Part shown: in pieces, positions 50,470 through 61,802 of the stretch
How the letters are laid out: every line of letters starts with the position of its first letter
Position numbering within the stretch: position 1 is the stretch's first letter
Assembly: GCF_000003855.2 (NCBI RefSeq)
Contig: NW_003101681.1
Location: 2,425,893 to 2,489,892 of the forward strand
Length of the DNA stretch: 64,000 nucleotides
Source: Blastomyces gilchristii SLH14081
Taxonomy: Eukaryota > Ascomycota > Eurotiomycetes > Onygenales > Ajellomycetaceae
Direction: 5' to 3'
Position numbers and translations under genes: made by a program
The notes under the pieces: model-generated
What the model saw: only the letters and a program-made list of their open reading frames with translations
Database searches by the model: none
Told to the model about the DNA's origin: nothing

Positions 50470-51950
50470 ATTCTGCAAGTTAATATCATCACTCTCAATC
50501 TTCAAGATAACAGTCTCAATTCTCTTGATAAACTCAGTTTCTTCAGTCACAGAATTGACAGAGATGATATCATCAAAAGATTTGATATTTCAACAAGAAT
50601 GAAGCTTATCTATTATATTCAGACATACAGATGTGTTCAAATATCAAGATCTAGAGAATGCTTTTTCAGTGACTGTGAAAGAGAAATAGAACTCAATCTT
50701 TGTAATTACTGCATTTACTGCTGATTGAGAACTTATCAAGTCATTCTTCTTCTCTTTCTTTTTGTTATCATTCTTCTTATTCTTCTTCTTTCTTCTTTTG
50801 TCAGAGTGTAAGATGAAACACCTGTCAACTGTATATTCATCTCTTTCACAGTGAGTACACTTTCATATAACTGTGTCTTTATTCTTATCTTTGTTCTTTT
50901 TCACAGTCACAGAATCAGTCTGAGACTGCTTTTTCAGCTCAGTGATGATCTTTCTGAATGTATAATTAATCAGTTACGTCATCAAATCATCAATATCAAT
51001 GTTGACAATGAGTTCTTAGTCAGTGAAGAAAAACTCATTCAGATGTGTCTTGACAAATGATCTTTGATAATCTTGTAGATTGTTAAGAAAAAGATCATAA
51101 TATACATCTTCAGTACTCTGACATAGCTCTTTGTAATAGATAATAAGATAGCAGAAACATCTCTGAAAAATAAGATAATAATTATTCTTAACTTGTAATC
51201 TTGTTAACTACTTGAAGATGTTAACATGTTCTTCAGTCAGTGATATTATATATTCAATATTAATCTTGTCTCATAGAGTTGCAGTATTATCAGCTTCTAA
51301 GATTTCAATAGTAGTTCAAACATTCTCAACAAGGCTTGACAGCATATATCTATATAGAGACTTGAAACAGATCTTTCACTTCTCAGAATTAATATAATAT
51401 GTAGAAGAGAATTCTTATTAAGTCTTTAATAGAATATTAGTTTCATTAATAACTTCTATATCAGTTAACATATTAACATGTCAGACTTTATAATTAGAGC
51501 TATTAAATGTAAGCACTGATTTAATGTCTAAAGTATATTTGACTTTTTTCTGATATTTCTGTAACTCATCTCTTATAGTATCTCTTTATACAGAAACAGA
51601 TGTAGTGAGATGTTATGTAATTTTAACTGCAGTCAGTTGATTTCAGAGTATTATCTGCATAAGATTCATAAGATTGTCTGCAGTGCAATAGACAGATTAA
51701 TTCAGATCATCATTAAAAGTTAGCATTTCAGAGATGAAAAATGATAAAGAATTTATTAAATTGAAATAAACAGATTCTGTAGATGAATATTAACTCTACT
51801 TTTCTTTATTCTAAAGCTCTTTCATTGTCTCATTATTAAATTTCATACTCTGGTAAAAACTGATCTCAATCTCATCTTGCAACTCACAAACCTTCTCATA
51901 ATAAGTGATTATTCTATCAATAAGTTATCTAGTAGAGTAGGTGATTCTGA
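50470..51950 (-). pseudogene. Copia gag remnant with zinc knuckle
   Basis: At 50818-50866 the minus strand reads CTHCERDEYTVDRCFILHSD followed by KRRKKK, matching the copia-type CCHC knuckle with His replaced by Tyr. To its right the minus strand is compatible with a capsid region but too degraded to place a start. Plus-strand open stretches here (50464-50724, 50851-51060, 51212-51397) are shadows. Confidence 0.7.
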
Positions 51951-52041
51951 ACCTTGAGCTGAACTCTAATGTAACAGATGTATCACTTATATTGAGATGA
52001 CTCTGCTTCTCTCAGATATGTAAAAAAAGATAATGTTGTTC

Positions 52042-52207
52042 TGTAGTTCGGAAGAATGTACAACTGCTGAATAATACCGCGGCTGCTTCCGAACACGCTT
52101 ACGAATGTAAAGAGGCCCTAGCGGCCACTAATTAATTTAGATAATGTATATAAGAAGTCAGTGTACGTCTGTAATCATATACTGGCTCAAGAAACCTTTG
52201 AATCACA
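52042..52207 (+). repeat. E1b 5' LTR (166 bp), partly unmutated
   Basis: Starts TGTAGTTCGGAAGAATGTAC and ends GAATCACA. It lacks the 21-bp duplication seen in both E1a LTRs, which accounts for its shorter length. It keeps CpGs (ACCGCGGCTGC, TTCCGAACACGC) while the interior has none. Confidence 0.92.
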
Positions 52208-53688
52208 TCTGATAGCATGTTTAAAAACTGGTAAGAAGCACAGGCTTCTTCAGAGCATGATAATTTCATCTACAAAGTGATTCATAGTTATTATATCAGT
52301 GTGGTTCTAAAACATCTCAAAAGATAGTGTATAAAGAAGTAATGAGTGAAAGAGCATCTGATTAATACTGCTTTACTTATTGAAGAAAAACTTCACACTC
52401 AGATGAATGCCATGTATATAAATGAATGAGGTGTAAGAAAGAGAATATAAGTAATGAATCAGATTCAAAGAAGATCACTCTCTATTTAGAAGAATAAAAG
52501 AGAGATAACTATCACTGAAGTTGTATAATAATAACAGAAATCATATAACTATATAGTGATATAATAATATAGTAATATAATAATATAGTAATATAATAAT
52601 AGATATTATATAATTAACAAGAAATCACTGAAATGAATATCTTCTCTAGTTAATATGAATAACACTCTTCTCTGCTATCTGAACTGAAAGATATGCAGAA
52701 TCTCTCAGAGAGTTTACTCAAAACAGTAAGAAAAGCAGCTGAGACTGCTGAACTGAAATCAAAGCTCTGTATATATACAAGAATTCTAAATGAGATTGAG
52801 GTCTTATGTACACAGTGACAGACTGAGACAGAAGTTAAATAACAATTGACATTCACTGTGAATCAAGTATTTATAATGAAGAGCTTCACTGATGCAATTA
52901 TTATTATTAATAAGAATAGAGAAAATCAGATCTTAGACCTGTAGCAGAAGATTGAACATTTACACAGATAGATAATTATACTGAATCTGAAGATTCTGTT
53001 ATAATTATTCATAATCTCTTCAGAAGTATATATACTATCTGAGACTGCTGCACAGAATAAGAATCTGAGTATGAAATATATTAAGTCAGAAGATCTGCTG
53101 AAGTTATCAAGCTTTAATAATAACTGAAAAAATAATACTGCAATCAGCTAGCTAAGTCAGATATAATTATATTATCAGATTAAATCTGAACTTACAGACA
53201 GATAGTTAACAGAATTTTAATAAGTCTTAAGATCTGCTATGTTTCTATATAGACTGACTGTGTGACTGTATCTGAGATCAGAATCAAACTTTACAGTTAT
53301 CATGTTATCTAAAAGTATTACTTCTGATCATAGTTTGTATTCATCACATTGATTTCAAATCACATTATTTCAAATATTAAAGGTCTTAAATTCACTTTTG
53401 AAATAAAAATCTAGTTCTGAATAAAGAATATATTTGAATTCTTAGTCACATTTTCATTCTGATCTTATTATTGAGAATAATATTAAATAAGATTATGAAA
53501 TCACTTCTCACTTACATAATATCATAATATAGTACTCATTTGTTGAAAATTTAACAGAGAGTATTATCAAATATCATTATTTTTCTGAATACAGATCATA
53601 ATTCATATAATTTTAATTATGAAAAAAATATAAAATACAAAAAATAAACAAAAAATAAAAAATAAAACAAAAACAAGAAAAAATCAGG

Positions 53689-54064
53689 CCCTGGTAGCCG
53701 AATGGTTAATGCGGCCACCCGGTAGTGCCTTGGCGTGGGAAATCAAGGCGCGTGGGTTCGAAACCCGCAGGGAATATATTAAATCCAGAACTCAAGCACC
53801 TCAGGTTTCTAATAAATACAGAGGTGTACAAATCGCTCCAATGAATCGCTCTATGTTCCTGGGCTGGGAAGTTATTATCACATGTATCTAATTGTCACTC
53901 CTTTGTATTTTCCTATGTTCTTGTTATCTTGGCATGGTCTCAACACCTGTATTTCCTCCTGTATAATCAACACTTGACCTGTATTTAACATCACGCAAGG
54001 ACTCATTATAAGCTCTGCTTGCATATGAGTATAATGAAAGAATAATAATAATAATAATAATAAT
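53689..54064 (+). mobile_element. tRNA-derived SINE, copy C (best preserved)
   Basis: A-box TAGCCGAATGG (53695-53705) and B-box GGTTCGAAACC (53755-53765) are intact. The acceptor-like ends CCCTG and CAGGG can pair, consistent with a Ser- or Leu-type tRNA ancestor. The tail is (AAT)n. A perfect 13-bp duplication AAGAAAAAATCAG flanks it (53675-53687 and 54065-54077). The open frame 53709-53891 is part of it and not a gene. Confidence 0.95.
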
Positions 54065-55229
54065 AAGAAAAAATCAGAATGAAAAAAAAAAGAAAAGAAA
54101 AAGAAAAAAAGAAAAAATAAAAATAAAAAAAATCAAGATTGTAGAGCTACAGTATCTTTAAAATACTCACTTCTCAGAGTCTTTATAATGTTTATTATTA
54201 ACTGTGTATCTCTCACAGTGAGAGTAACATAGCTGCAATGAGTCATTGTCTTAATATTATCTAATAAATAATCAGTATATATCTGTATAAATGTGAATAT
54301 TTAGAAAATATACACTTAAAAAGTGTGATCAGAGTGAACTCTGCTGCTACTTAAACAACATCAAGAGTAGAACACTGAAATTGATAATTCTCTTCCTTGA
54401 TTTCACAGATAAGATATATGAAGATAATCTTAAGAAATATAAGATTCTCTGACTTCTGATAAAAACAGATCTCACAGAGAGACTCTATTTTCATAATATC
54501 AGAGACTGAGTATTATTAAATAGTATTACTTTCATATAATACACATGCACTTACTACAACAATTCACTCTCTACATATGTAGCTGAGAGTTGTAGCTTTC
54601 TCATATCACACAGCTCTCTCTGAGATGCTGACATCAGTTTGTAACTTATACAGTCTCTCAGTTCAGCATGCACTGTGTATATACAGCTCTGTGTACTGAG
54701 GCTATGTTAATCATTATAATCTGACATGATACTCACTTTTCACAGACCATGTTTCATTTGATTGAGAGAGAAGAGGAACATGACTACTGTTTTATTTAAA
54801 GAAGAATGAATAATTGAATCTATAGAAGATAATTTGATTTCTTCTGTATTTAAAATTTGATTAGTCTATACTCTTCAATTTGAGAGTTTCTGAGAGTGTT
54901 TTAACAGTTTTCATACCAGCTTGGAATTAGTGATTGATTGAAGAAGAGAAAAGAGAGAAGAAAGAAATGAGAATAACTTATCTTTATAATATGAAAACAG
55001 AGAATTGCTATAATCATTTATTCTAGTAATAAAGATCTGTTTTCTGCATGTATCTCTGATACAGATTATATAATAACTGTATACAAAGAATATTAACAGT
55101 GCATGTATTGAATGAAGATGATATTGCTATATAACACTGTAGCTGTTTCTGTACATTGCTGAAAGCTGTTAATATTTTCTTTGAGTCTCTTTATATTTGA
55201 TAAGTCAGTAATATATTTCAATACACTTC

Positions 55230-55293
55230 TTCTTTTATTATTATCATCATCATTATTATTATTATTATCATTACTATCATTATTATCATTATC

Positions 55294-55326
<33 letters not shown>
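55230..55326. repeat. (ATT/ATC)n microsatellite
   Basis: Trinucleotide tract mixing ATT and ATC units within hAT-1. It is not preceded by LINE- or SINE-like sequence on either side, so it is not an element tail. Confidence 0.8.
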
Positions 55327-55327
<1 letters not shown>

Positions 55328-57099
55328 TATTTCTGATTATCTCTTCTATCTTCACTTCTCTTTAACACTCACTGAAATTAATCATGTTATTTCTCTTCAA
55401 ATATTCTGCAGTTCTGTGAATCATCAAGGTATGTAAGCACTGTCACAGATTAAAGAAAGAGAAGAAGAAGATGTTTAAGTGAGAGAAGACAGATTATAAG
55501 ATATATTATAATATCTTGAAGAGGCTCTGTAAGAGAGTAGAATAATAACAATTTTAAGTAACACTTCTGATAGATTTAGACTGAACTAAGTATAGAAATA
55601 ATACAGATAGCACTGTCTATAAGAGATTGAAGAAGAAGATAGTGAAGAGTCTTATACAGTAGCAGTGAGATCAGAAGAAGTTCTGAGAATAATTTAAAAT
55701 TAAGATAAAGAGAGAGAGAGAGAAAAAGAGTATTGCTATAAATAAGTAATAACAGAAGAAGATTGAAAGAGTGTTAAAGTGAGAGATAAAGAAGTCAAAA
55801 CTGATAAGTGTTTTATTTATTAAGAGATAACAATTTTTGATAATACTTCTGTTCTCTAATTGATTAGCAGAAACTGACAGAGAAGAAGAGAATTAAGACC
55901 TTGTTCAGATCTTAAATACACTTCATGATTCAGAATATTGAGAAGACAGCCCTGCTATCTGAGTATGTTAATCTGCTTATCACTGAGATGAAACTCAAGA
56001 CAGCAGATCAGAAAATGCAGAATTTTAAGATACAGATTAATCTGACTGAAGAAGAGCAGTAGAAACTCTTCTCTGAAAAGATAGTGAAGAGAGATTTTAA
56101 GATGATTATCATCTCAGATGAGAAGAAGAAGAAGAAGAAGAAGAAGAAAAAGTAGATTATAAAGAATAATAAGAAGAATGAGAAAGAAAAGAAAGATAAT
56201 GAGTAGAAAAAGTTTTTTTCTTTTTATATTATTAGTTAGTTATAAGTTCATAATTATTAATAATTGAAATTAATTTTAAGTTTTTAAAAATTATTGTACA
56301 AGTTGTAATCAAGTCAGGAATAATATATATATATATATATATTTAACTATCATAATTCATAAATCACTATAATGTATAAATATCAACATTTTTTCAATAT
56401 TGATATTCACAATATTAATATATTTTTAATGATATTATCTGATAATGTAATTTAATAACACTCTCTTTCATAATATTAATATATTTTAAAAAATATGACA
56501 GAGATTAATTAAGATTGTTTATTTACTTTTATACATTGATAATATTCAATCTGAGTTAGTACTAAAATTATAACTAAGCTAAGAAACAAGATTATTTTCT
56601 CTTATATTAATTCTTCTTATACACATCAGTGATTAGTTATTGAAAATAAATTATTATCTTTCTTACATTATTATTATATCTTCTGAATTCACTTCTTTCA
56701 CTTCTTTTACTTCTATTAAAGATTCATAAACTCTTCAAGAAATCACTGTGAATCACAAAGTCCATGTTATTTACAATTCAACACAGAATACTCTCTTTCA
56801 ATTATAATAAATAATCACATCATTCTTCACATCTGATTTCAGAACATGAAATTTATGAAAAACTCAATATAAACACTGAGATGAACTATGAAATAATTAT
56901 CAACAGATTGTATTATAGATTACTGAAGAGTTATCTCTCTACTGCAATCACTGTAACTTTATTCAGAAACATTTATTATAAACTGATTATAACTCTGAAG
57001 AAATTTTCTAATATCTGAAGTTATCAGAATGTAGATAATAAAAGAAAAATAATTAGAAAATTACTACTGAGCTGATAAGTTACTCTATCAGATAATGAT

Positions 57100-58940
57100 T
57101 TTTAATAACACTAACTTTCTAATTTGAAGAAAATCATATGAAAATAATCATATATTAGTACTCTGATTTCACAACTCTTATCTAATAACTTTCATGAATA
57201 ATTACTTTATATATATATATCTCTGAATCTTTCTCTTCAATTAATTGAAAACTCTGAATTTCAAACACTTCTTTAAATACTTAATTCAAATCTTTATATT
57301 CTATATTGATTCTGTCTTCAGTTCAATCTTGAGATATACTACAAAGTCAATATACAATATCTAGAATCAGAGTTAAAGAATTATTGAAGAGTGTTTCTCA
57401 CAGTGAATGTATAAACTAGTATAAACAATCTTGCATTTATAAGAGTTATATGTTATTACATTGATGAGAACTGAACTTATTAAGAGATATTAATTGAATT
57501 TGAATCATTAATCAGTAGTTATACTGAGAATTGTATAGCAGAGATATTAATAACTGTGATTAAAAATGACTATTGAGATATTAGTCTCAGTCTTCTTACA
57601 ATTACAACTAACAATGCTGCAAATAACTACACTATAATGAAGAGCTTAGAGTAAAAATTGACTTTGTATTGCTGAAATGATAAACAAGGTCATATCTTCT
57701 ATATTGCTTATATAATTCAACTTGTAATACAAACACTGATAAAGAATCTTAACATTGAGATGAAGAATAATGAGATGACTGATTCTTGAGATAAGAATAA
57801 GATAAAAGTGATTACTCAAGTAACTTTTACATTTACTTTATAAAAGATAATGTTTTTTGATAATACTTTTTAATATTGTTTTTTAATAATGCTTTTTGAT
57901 AATACTACTGTTAATTTTGAATAGATTGACTAATAATTTAAATATCACAGATTTAAAACATTGCTAATATGATTTATATCTTCTGTAAATAATAATAATA
58001 ATTTCATGATATTCAATAAATAAATAAATCAGTTATATCACTGAATATGATACAGAATATTAGAATACAGTGAAGTTCAATATATAAAATAACTGTTCAG
58101 ACTCTTCAATTATATCAGATTATTGATTATTAAGTGCAATACTCTGATTGAGAAAAGATTCAGATATTGAAACTTTCTGATATAAAGTGAACTCAGTTGA
58201 AATATATGATTGATTTACTGTTTCTGTTTTATAAGATAATAAAGATAGTCTCAATCACTTGTACATCAATGCTGCAGTCAGTCTGATAAGTGTATATCAG
58301 TTTATTTACTCATCTTAAGAAGCAGTTGAATCACTTAAAAAGAAATTCAGTCTGAGATGATGCTATAGCACAGGCTATTATTGCTGTAAGAGATAAACTA
58401 GTATATTACTACAGTAAACTGAACAATCTTTTGCAGAGTACTATACTGTAGCAGCTCTACTAGATCTCTCTTATCAAGTTAATATCTACACTTCTCAAGA
58501 TTGAACAGAGAAGAAATAAGACTTATATATTAAATTAGTCTGAGACTACTACAATGCTAACTATCAGAGATTTGAATGAGTAGATGTTTGAGATGTGAAG
58601 ATAGTGAAATACAATTCTCTAGTAAGTAACAATCTTTGATAATACTTCATATTATATAGAACTATAATACTAACTTTGAAACAGAACTTGTATACATTGA
58701 TTGCAACTGAAAATCAGGCAAAACTATATACTTATAAAACTGAATTTAACTGCTATCTTCAAGATAATCTGATAAATTTACACATCAAATCAATTCTAGA
58801 GTTATGAAAAATTATTAAGAGTATATATTCAACTGTTGCACTGATGATGTGTGATATTCTGACAATTTCATTGATAGAAGTGAGAATGAAGTGAAAGTTC
58901 TACTCAAGTTAAGATATTTATCACTATTATCAGAGACAAT
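57100..58940 (+). pseudogene. hAT transposase remnant
   Basis: Three frames together show the C-terminal half of a hAT transposase: ITTNNAANNYTIM at 57601 (the DNA..N motif), then about 20 codons later GHIFYIAYIIQL (the H..N block); VRDKLVYYYSKLNN at 58386, followed one frame over by YTVAALLDLSYQ at 58442; and a dimerisation region at 58835-58935 (VALMMCDILTIS, then DIYHYYQRQL). In hAT enzymes this RNase-H-like core cuts at the TIRs, and the C-terminal part makes the dimer. The N-terminal DNA-binding part is not recognised. Stops are mostly TGA or TAA. Confidence 0.75.
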
Positions 58941-59821
58941 TATAAGAAGAAATAATCAAGAAATTCATAATTGTAAAACATGAAATTATCAGACAGTTTA
59001 ATACCTCTGATCACAGTATATCAGAGAAGTGTAGTTTTCATAAGAAAGTGAAGAATAAACTTACACAAGAATGTATTTAGTTGTTTCATAAGTATTATCA
59101 ATAATTGTTATCAAATTGTGATTATATAAGCAATCACTGAATAAACTGAATGAGACTGATTTTAATCTTCAGTCTCAGTCTCATTCTGATTTTGAAAGAA
59201 TGATCATTTTTCACAGTTTATTCTGAGAAAATTACTCTCATTTTCACTGTTCTTGAAATAAAATCTGACCATCTTTCACTTCATTTCTCTCAGAAATGGG
59301 TTCATTTTTCAGATTGTTTTTGAGGCTTGATCCTGGTGAGACTCACGTCAAGAAATGTATAAGATCAGACTTAACTGAGTTTACATTGGCAAATTCTAGA
59401 TACGCTGCCATCTACTCTAATAGAAAAGTAGAGTCAGTCATGATATATGTAAAGATCGATCTCCCAGACTTAGAGTATATTAGTCTTATAATATAAATAA
59501 GTCTTCAAATAGATCTTGTATACCTGAGAAAGTGAATTTATTACGATAAGTATTATAACACTTCACTGAGCGTAGATAAGTAAGTCATCTTCATCTTAAT
59601 ACTTCACATACTTCAGCTTACACTATCTATATTGAGATGAAATGCTTTTAATATCTATCTGTTTATAGATCTTCATTCATATCTTACATCTGAGTTGAGA
59701 GTGAAATGAAAATACTTAACCTTGTAATCAGACACAGTGAAAGAAGTATATAATATTCTCATTGTACAGAAATAAGTAAGTCAATTATCATAGAAAATAC
59801 TGTAATTAAATATATCTCAGT

Positions 59822-60327
59822 TAGACTGGTCACTGAGACTATGAATTTCACATTTCATCTCATTTGATCTGGTCTCATACATTTCTTGGCGTGAATCCCG
59901 CTAGGACTAGTCATCAAAAAAACATGTAAAGTGACTATATATCAGATCTTAAAATGAAACCATGACTTGAAAAAAATGAGAAAGTAATTTCATTTGATCT
60001 CATTTATTCTCATTCTTGATATAAAGTTACTATTTTTAGACATTTTAAGGTTTTTTTTAGACTATTTTTAATTTTTTAAAAAGTAACACTTTTTAATAAT
60101 GCTCAAATGAGATTTAAAGTCATTTAAAGTAATAAAAATAATTTAAATTAAGAAGTGAAAATCATGGTTTCATTTGAAAAATGTAACAAGAGTAGACAGT
60201 AAGTCTCACTGAGACAGTATGAAACTACTATCTAATGTTAAAACTGTGTAATGAAATCAGTTGAATTGATAATGAGACTATCAAAAAATCTGGTTCTGAT
60301 CTCAGACACGGTTACATAATCAGTCTA
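59822..60327 (+). mobile_element. hAT-type MITE copy 6 (506 bp)
   Basis: Inserted in E1b gag with a perfect 8-bp duplication ATCTCAGT (59814-59821 and 60328-60335). Starts TAGACTGGTCA and ends ATAATCAGTCTA, so its ends are more mutated than those of copy 2. Confidence 0.94.
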
Positions 60328-60686
60328 ATCTCAGTGAAGAATGAGTAATCAGACTTCTATAACACAAGTTATATATCTGAATGCAATGAATCTAGATTTG
60401 AATATTATCACTAAAGTGCTGAATTCTCTGAAAAAGAGATTCTCTAAGTGAAAACCTTGATATTATAAGCATCAAGCTTGCTTCAACTGTGAATGCTAAA
60501 ATCATGATATAAAAGATTGCACACAGTGTGCACAGTCAAGAGAGTTAAAAAACTAGCAGAATCAGTGAGCTCAGAGACACTTGCTGATATTCTATAAAAA
60601 GTATTTAAAGTGAAAGAGATATCTGTATTAAATGACTCTCTGAATTCTGTAAGTATTAAGAGAAAGCAGGCTTCTGAATAAGATAT

Positions 60687-61178
60687 TTATTACTATTATC
60701 AGAGACAATTATGAGAAGAAATAATTAAGAAACTTATAATTATAAAATATGAAATTATCAGACAGTTTAATATCTCTGATCATAGTATATCAGAGAAGTG
60801 TAGTTTTCATAAGAAAGTAAATAATAAACTTATATAAGAATGTATTTAGTTATTTCATAAGTATTATTAATAATCATTATCAAATTCTGATTATATAAGC
60901 AATAACTGAATGAACTGAATAAGACTGAATTTAATCTTCAGTCTCAGTCTTATTCTGATTTTAAAAGAATGATTATCTTTCACTATTTATTTTGAGAAAT
61001 TACTCTTATTTCACTGTTCTTAAATTAAATCTGATCATTTTTGACATCATTTCTGAAAGAAATAATCTATTTTCAGGTTTTTTTAATACTTGATTCTGAT
61101 AAGACTTATATTAAGAAATGTATAAGATCAGATTAAATAAGATTAAATATAAAATTTATAATCTCAGCAGCTAGTCTA
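60687..61178 (+). mobile_element. hAT-2: right-end fragment of a hAT relic
   Basis: It matches 58914-59417 of hAT-1, starting within the transposase C-terminus (DIYHYYQRQL) and ending CAGCTAGTCTA. It joins truncated E1b at a short shared AAGATAT, so a deletion through microhomology is likely. Confidence 0.85.
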
Positions 61179-61487
61179 GATAGAAAGACACTTCTATTTT
61201 TATATATAATATTCTTTCTCTATTTATAGAACTGCTCTGCTGAGTGTAAATATTTACTTTAATAAAGTAGTAATTTAAGAGAGATGTCAGATTCTCTTTT
61301 TTACAGATTAATTACTTTCTATTTAAGTGAGATATTTACTAAATTACCTCAGTAAAATACTTTATTATATATAAAAGACTGGTATAGTAGCCTAGATCTT
61401 AATAGGTATAAATTAACTACTTTATAATATTATCTTTATTAAATCCATATTTAAAAAAGTTAATTCATTTGTACTACTCTTGGTGAA
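61179..61487. other. Unassigned AT-rich DNA before the gap
   Basis: No open frame, repeat match within the window or RNA gene seen. It may belong to the hAT-2/hAT-3 locus or to its insertion site. Confidence 0.6.
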
Positions 61488-61587
61488 NNNNNNNNNNNNN
61501 NNNNNNNNNNNNNNNNNNNNNNNNNNNNNNNNNNNNNNNNNNNNNNNNNNNNNNNNNNNNNNNNNNNNNNNNNNNNNNNNNNNNNNN
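61488..61587. other. Assembly gap (100 N, conventional unknown size)
   Basis: Exactly 100 N, the placeholder normally used for a gap of unknown length. Confidence 0.98.
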
Positions 61588-61802
61588 GAGATCAAAATGT
61601 GAATGCAATTAAGAAGGAACTATCTTCTTTATCTGAGCTTAATTTTTACTTAAAAAGTAAATCTGAGATCTTGAATATTTCAAATAAAGGGATTTGAGAT
61701 TAATATAATAAACATAAATTATGATCAGAAGTAATACTTTTAAATAATATAATAACTGTAAAGGTTGATTCTTATCTCATACACGGTTATACGGTCAGTC
61801 TA
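61588..61802 (-). mobile_element. hAT-3: left-end fragment of a hAT relic, inverted
   Basis: Reverse complement of 53250-53440 of hAT-1, ending ACGGTCAGTCTA at 61802. Together with hAT-2 it presents a right end and an inverted left end on either side of the gap. Confidence 0.85.

Larger units (their letters stand above)
45961..52041 (-). mobile_element. Ty1/copia relic
   Basis: Minus-strand domains in Ty1/copia order (gag knuckle, integrase, RT, RNase H) run from about 50870 down to 46760. LTRs were not found. The left part (45961-46750) may include one, and the right end abuts the E1b LTR. A MITE (47426-47931) and a SINE (48081-48458) are inserted in the RT part. This is the only copia element in the window. 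Confidence 0.8.
53250..59417 (+). mobile_element. hAT-1: 6.2-kb hAT transposon relic, probable source of the MITEs
   Basis: It starts TAGACTGACTGTGTGACTG, almost the same as the first 38 bp of the MITEs in reverse orientation. It ends with about 95 bp (59320-59417) similar to the other MITE end, finishing GCTGCCATCTA. E1b is continuous across it. The flanks TTTCTATA and CTCTAATA do not form a clean 8-bp duplication. Transposase motifs lie at 57600-58935. A SINE is inserted at 53689-54064. The middle (54078-57000) is low complexity with no assignable domain. Confidence 0.82.
52042..60686 (+). mobile_element. E1b: partial Ty3/gypsy, split by a hAT element
   Basis: 5' LTR 52042-52207 and 5' interior to 53249 match E1a 24647-25835. 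After hAT-1, the element resumes at about 59418 (E1a about 25835) and continues to about 60686 (E1a about 26600), where it stops against hAT-2. Everything downstream of the gag knuckle, and the 3' LTR, is missing. A MITE sits at 59822-60327. A short TAATATAG-type tandem tract at 52551-52608 is an expansion not present in E1a. Confidence 0.9.
52633..60686 (+). pseudogene. E1b gag remnant, interrupted
   Basis: The ATG at 52633 matches the E1a gag start. The frame decays by stops and is broken by hAT-1 (53250-59417) and a MITE. The knuckle at about 60480 reads CFNCEC, a stop, then NHDIKDC, keeping the final Cys that E1a has lost. Confidence 0.8.

Noticed and set aside
49942..51397. Several plus-strand open frames of 60-86 codons
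   Set aside because: They are antisense to the copia gag-pol relic, whose minus-strand knuckle and integrase motifs are recognisable.
53689..53775. Functional tRNA gene (Ser/Leu-like) with intact A and B boxes
   Set aside because: The same head recurs at 20514 and 48458 with an identical 250-bp non-tRNA body, AAT tail and target duplications, so it is the head of a SINE.
55230..55326. Tail of another LINE or SINE
   Set aside because: No tail-proximal TATAAT..GAAGAA sequence stands beside the trinucleotide tract on either strand.
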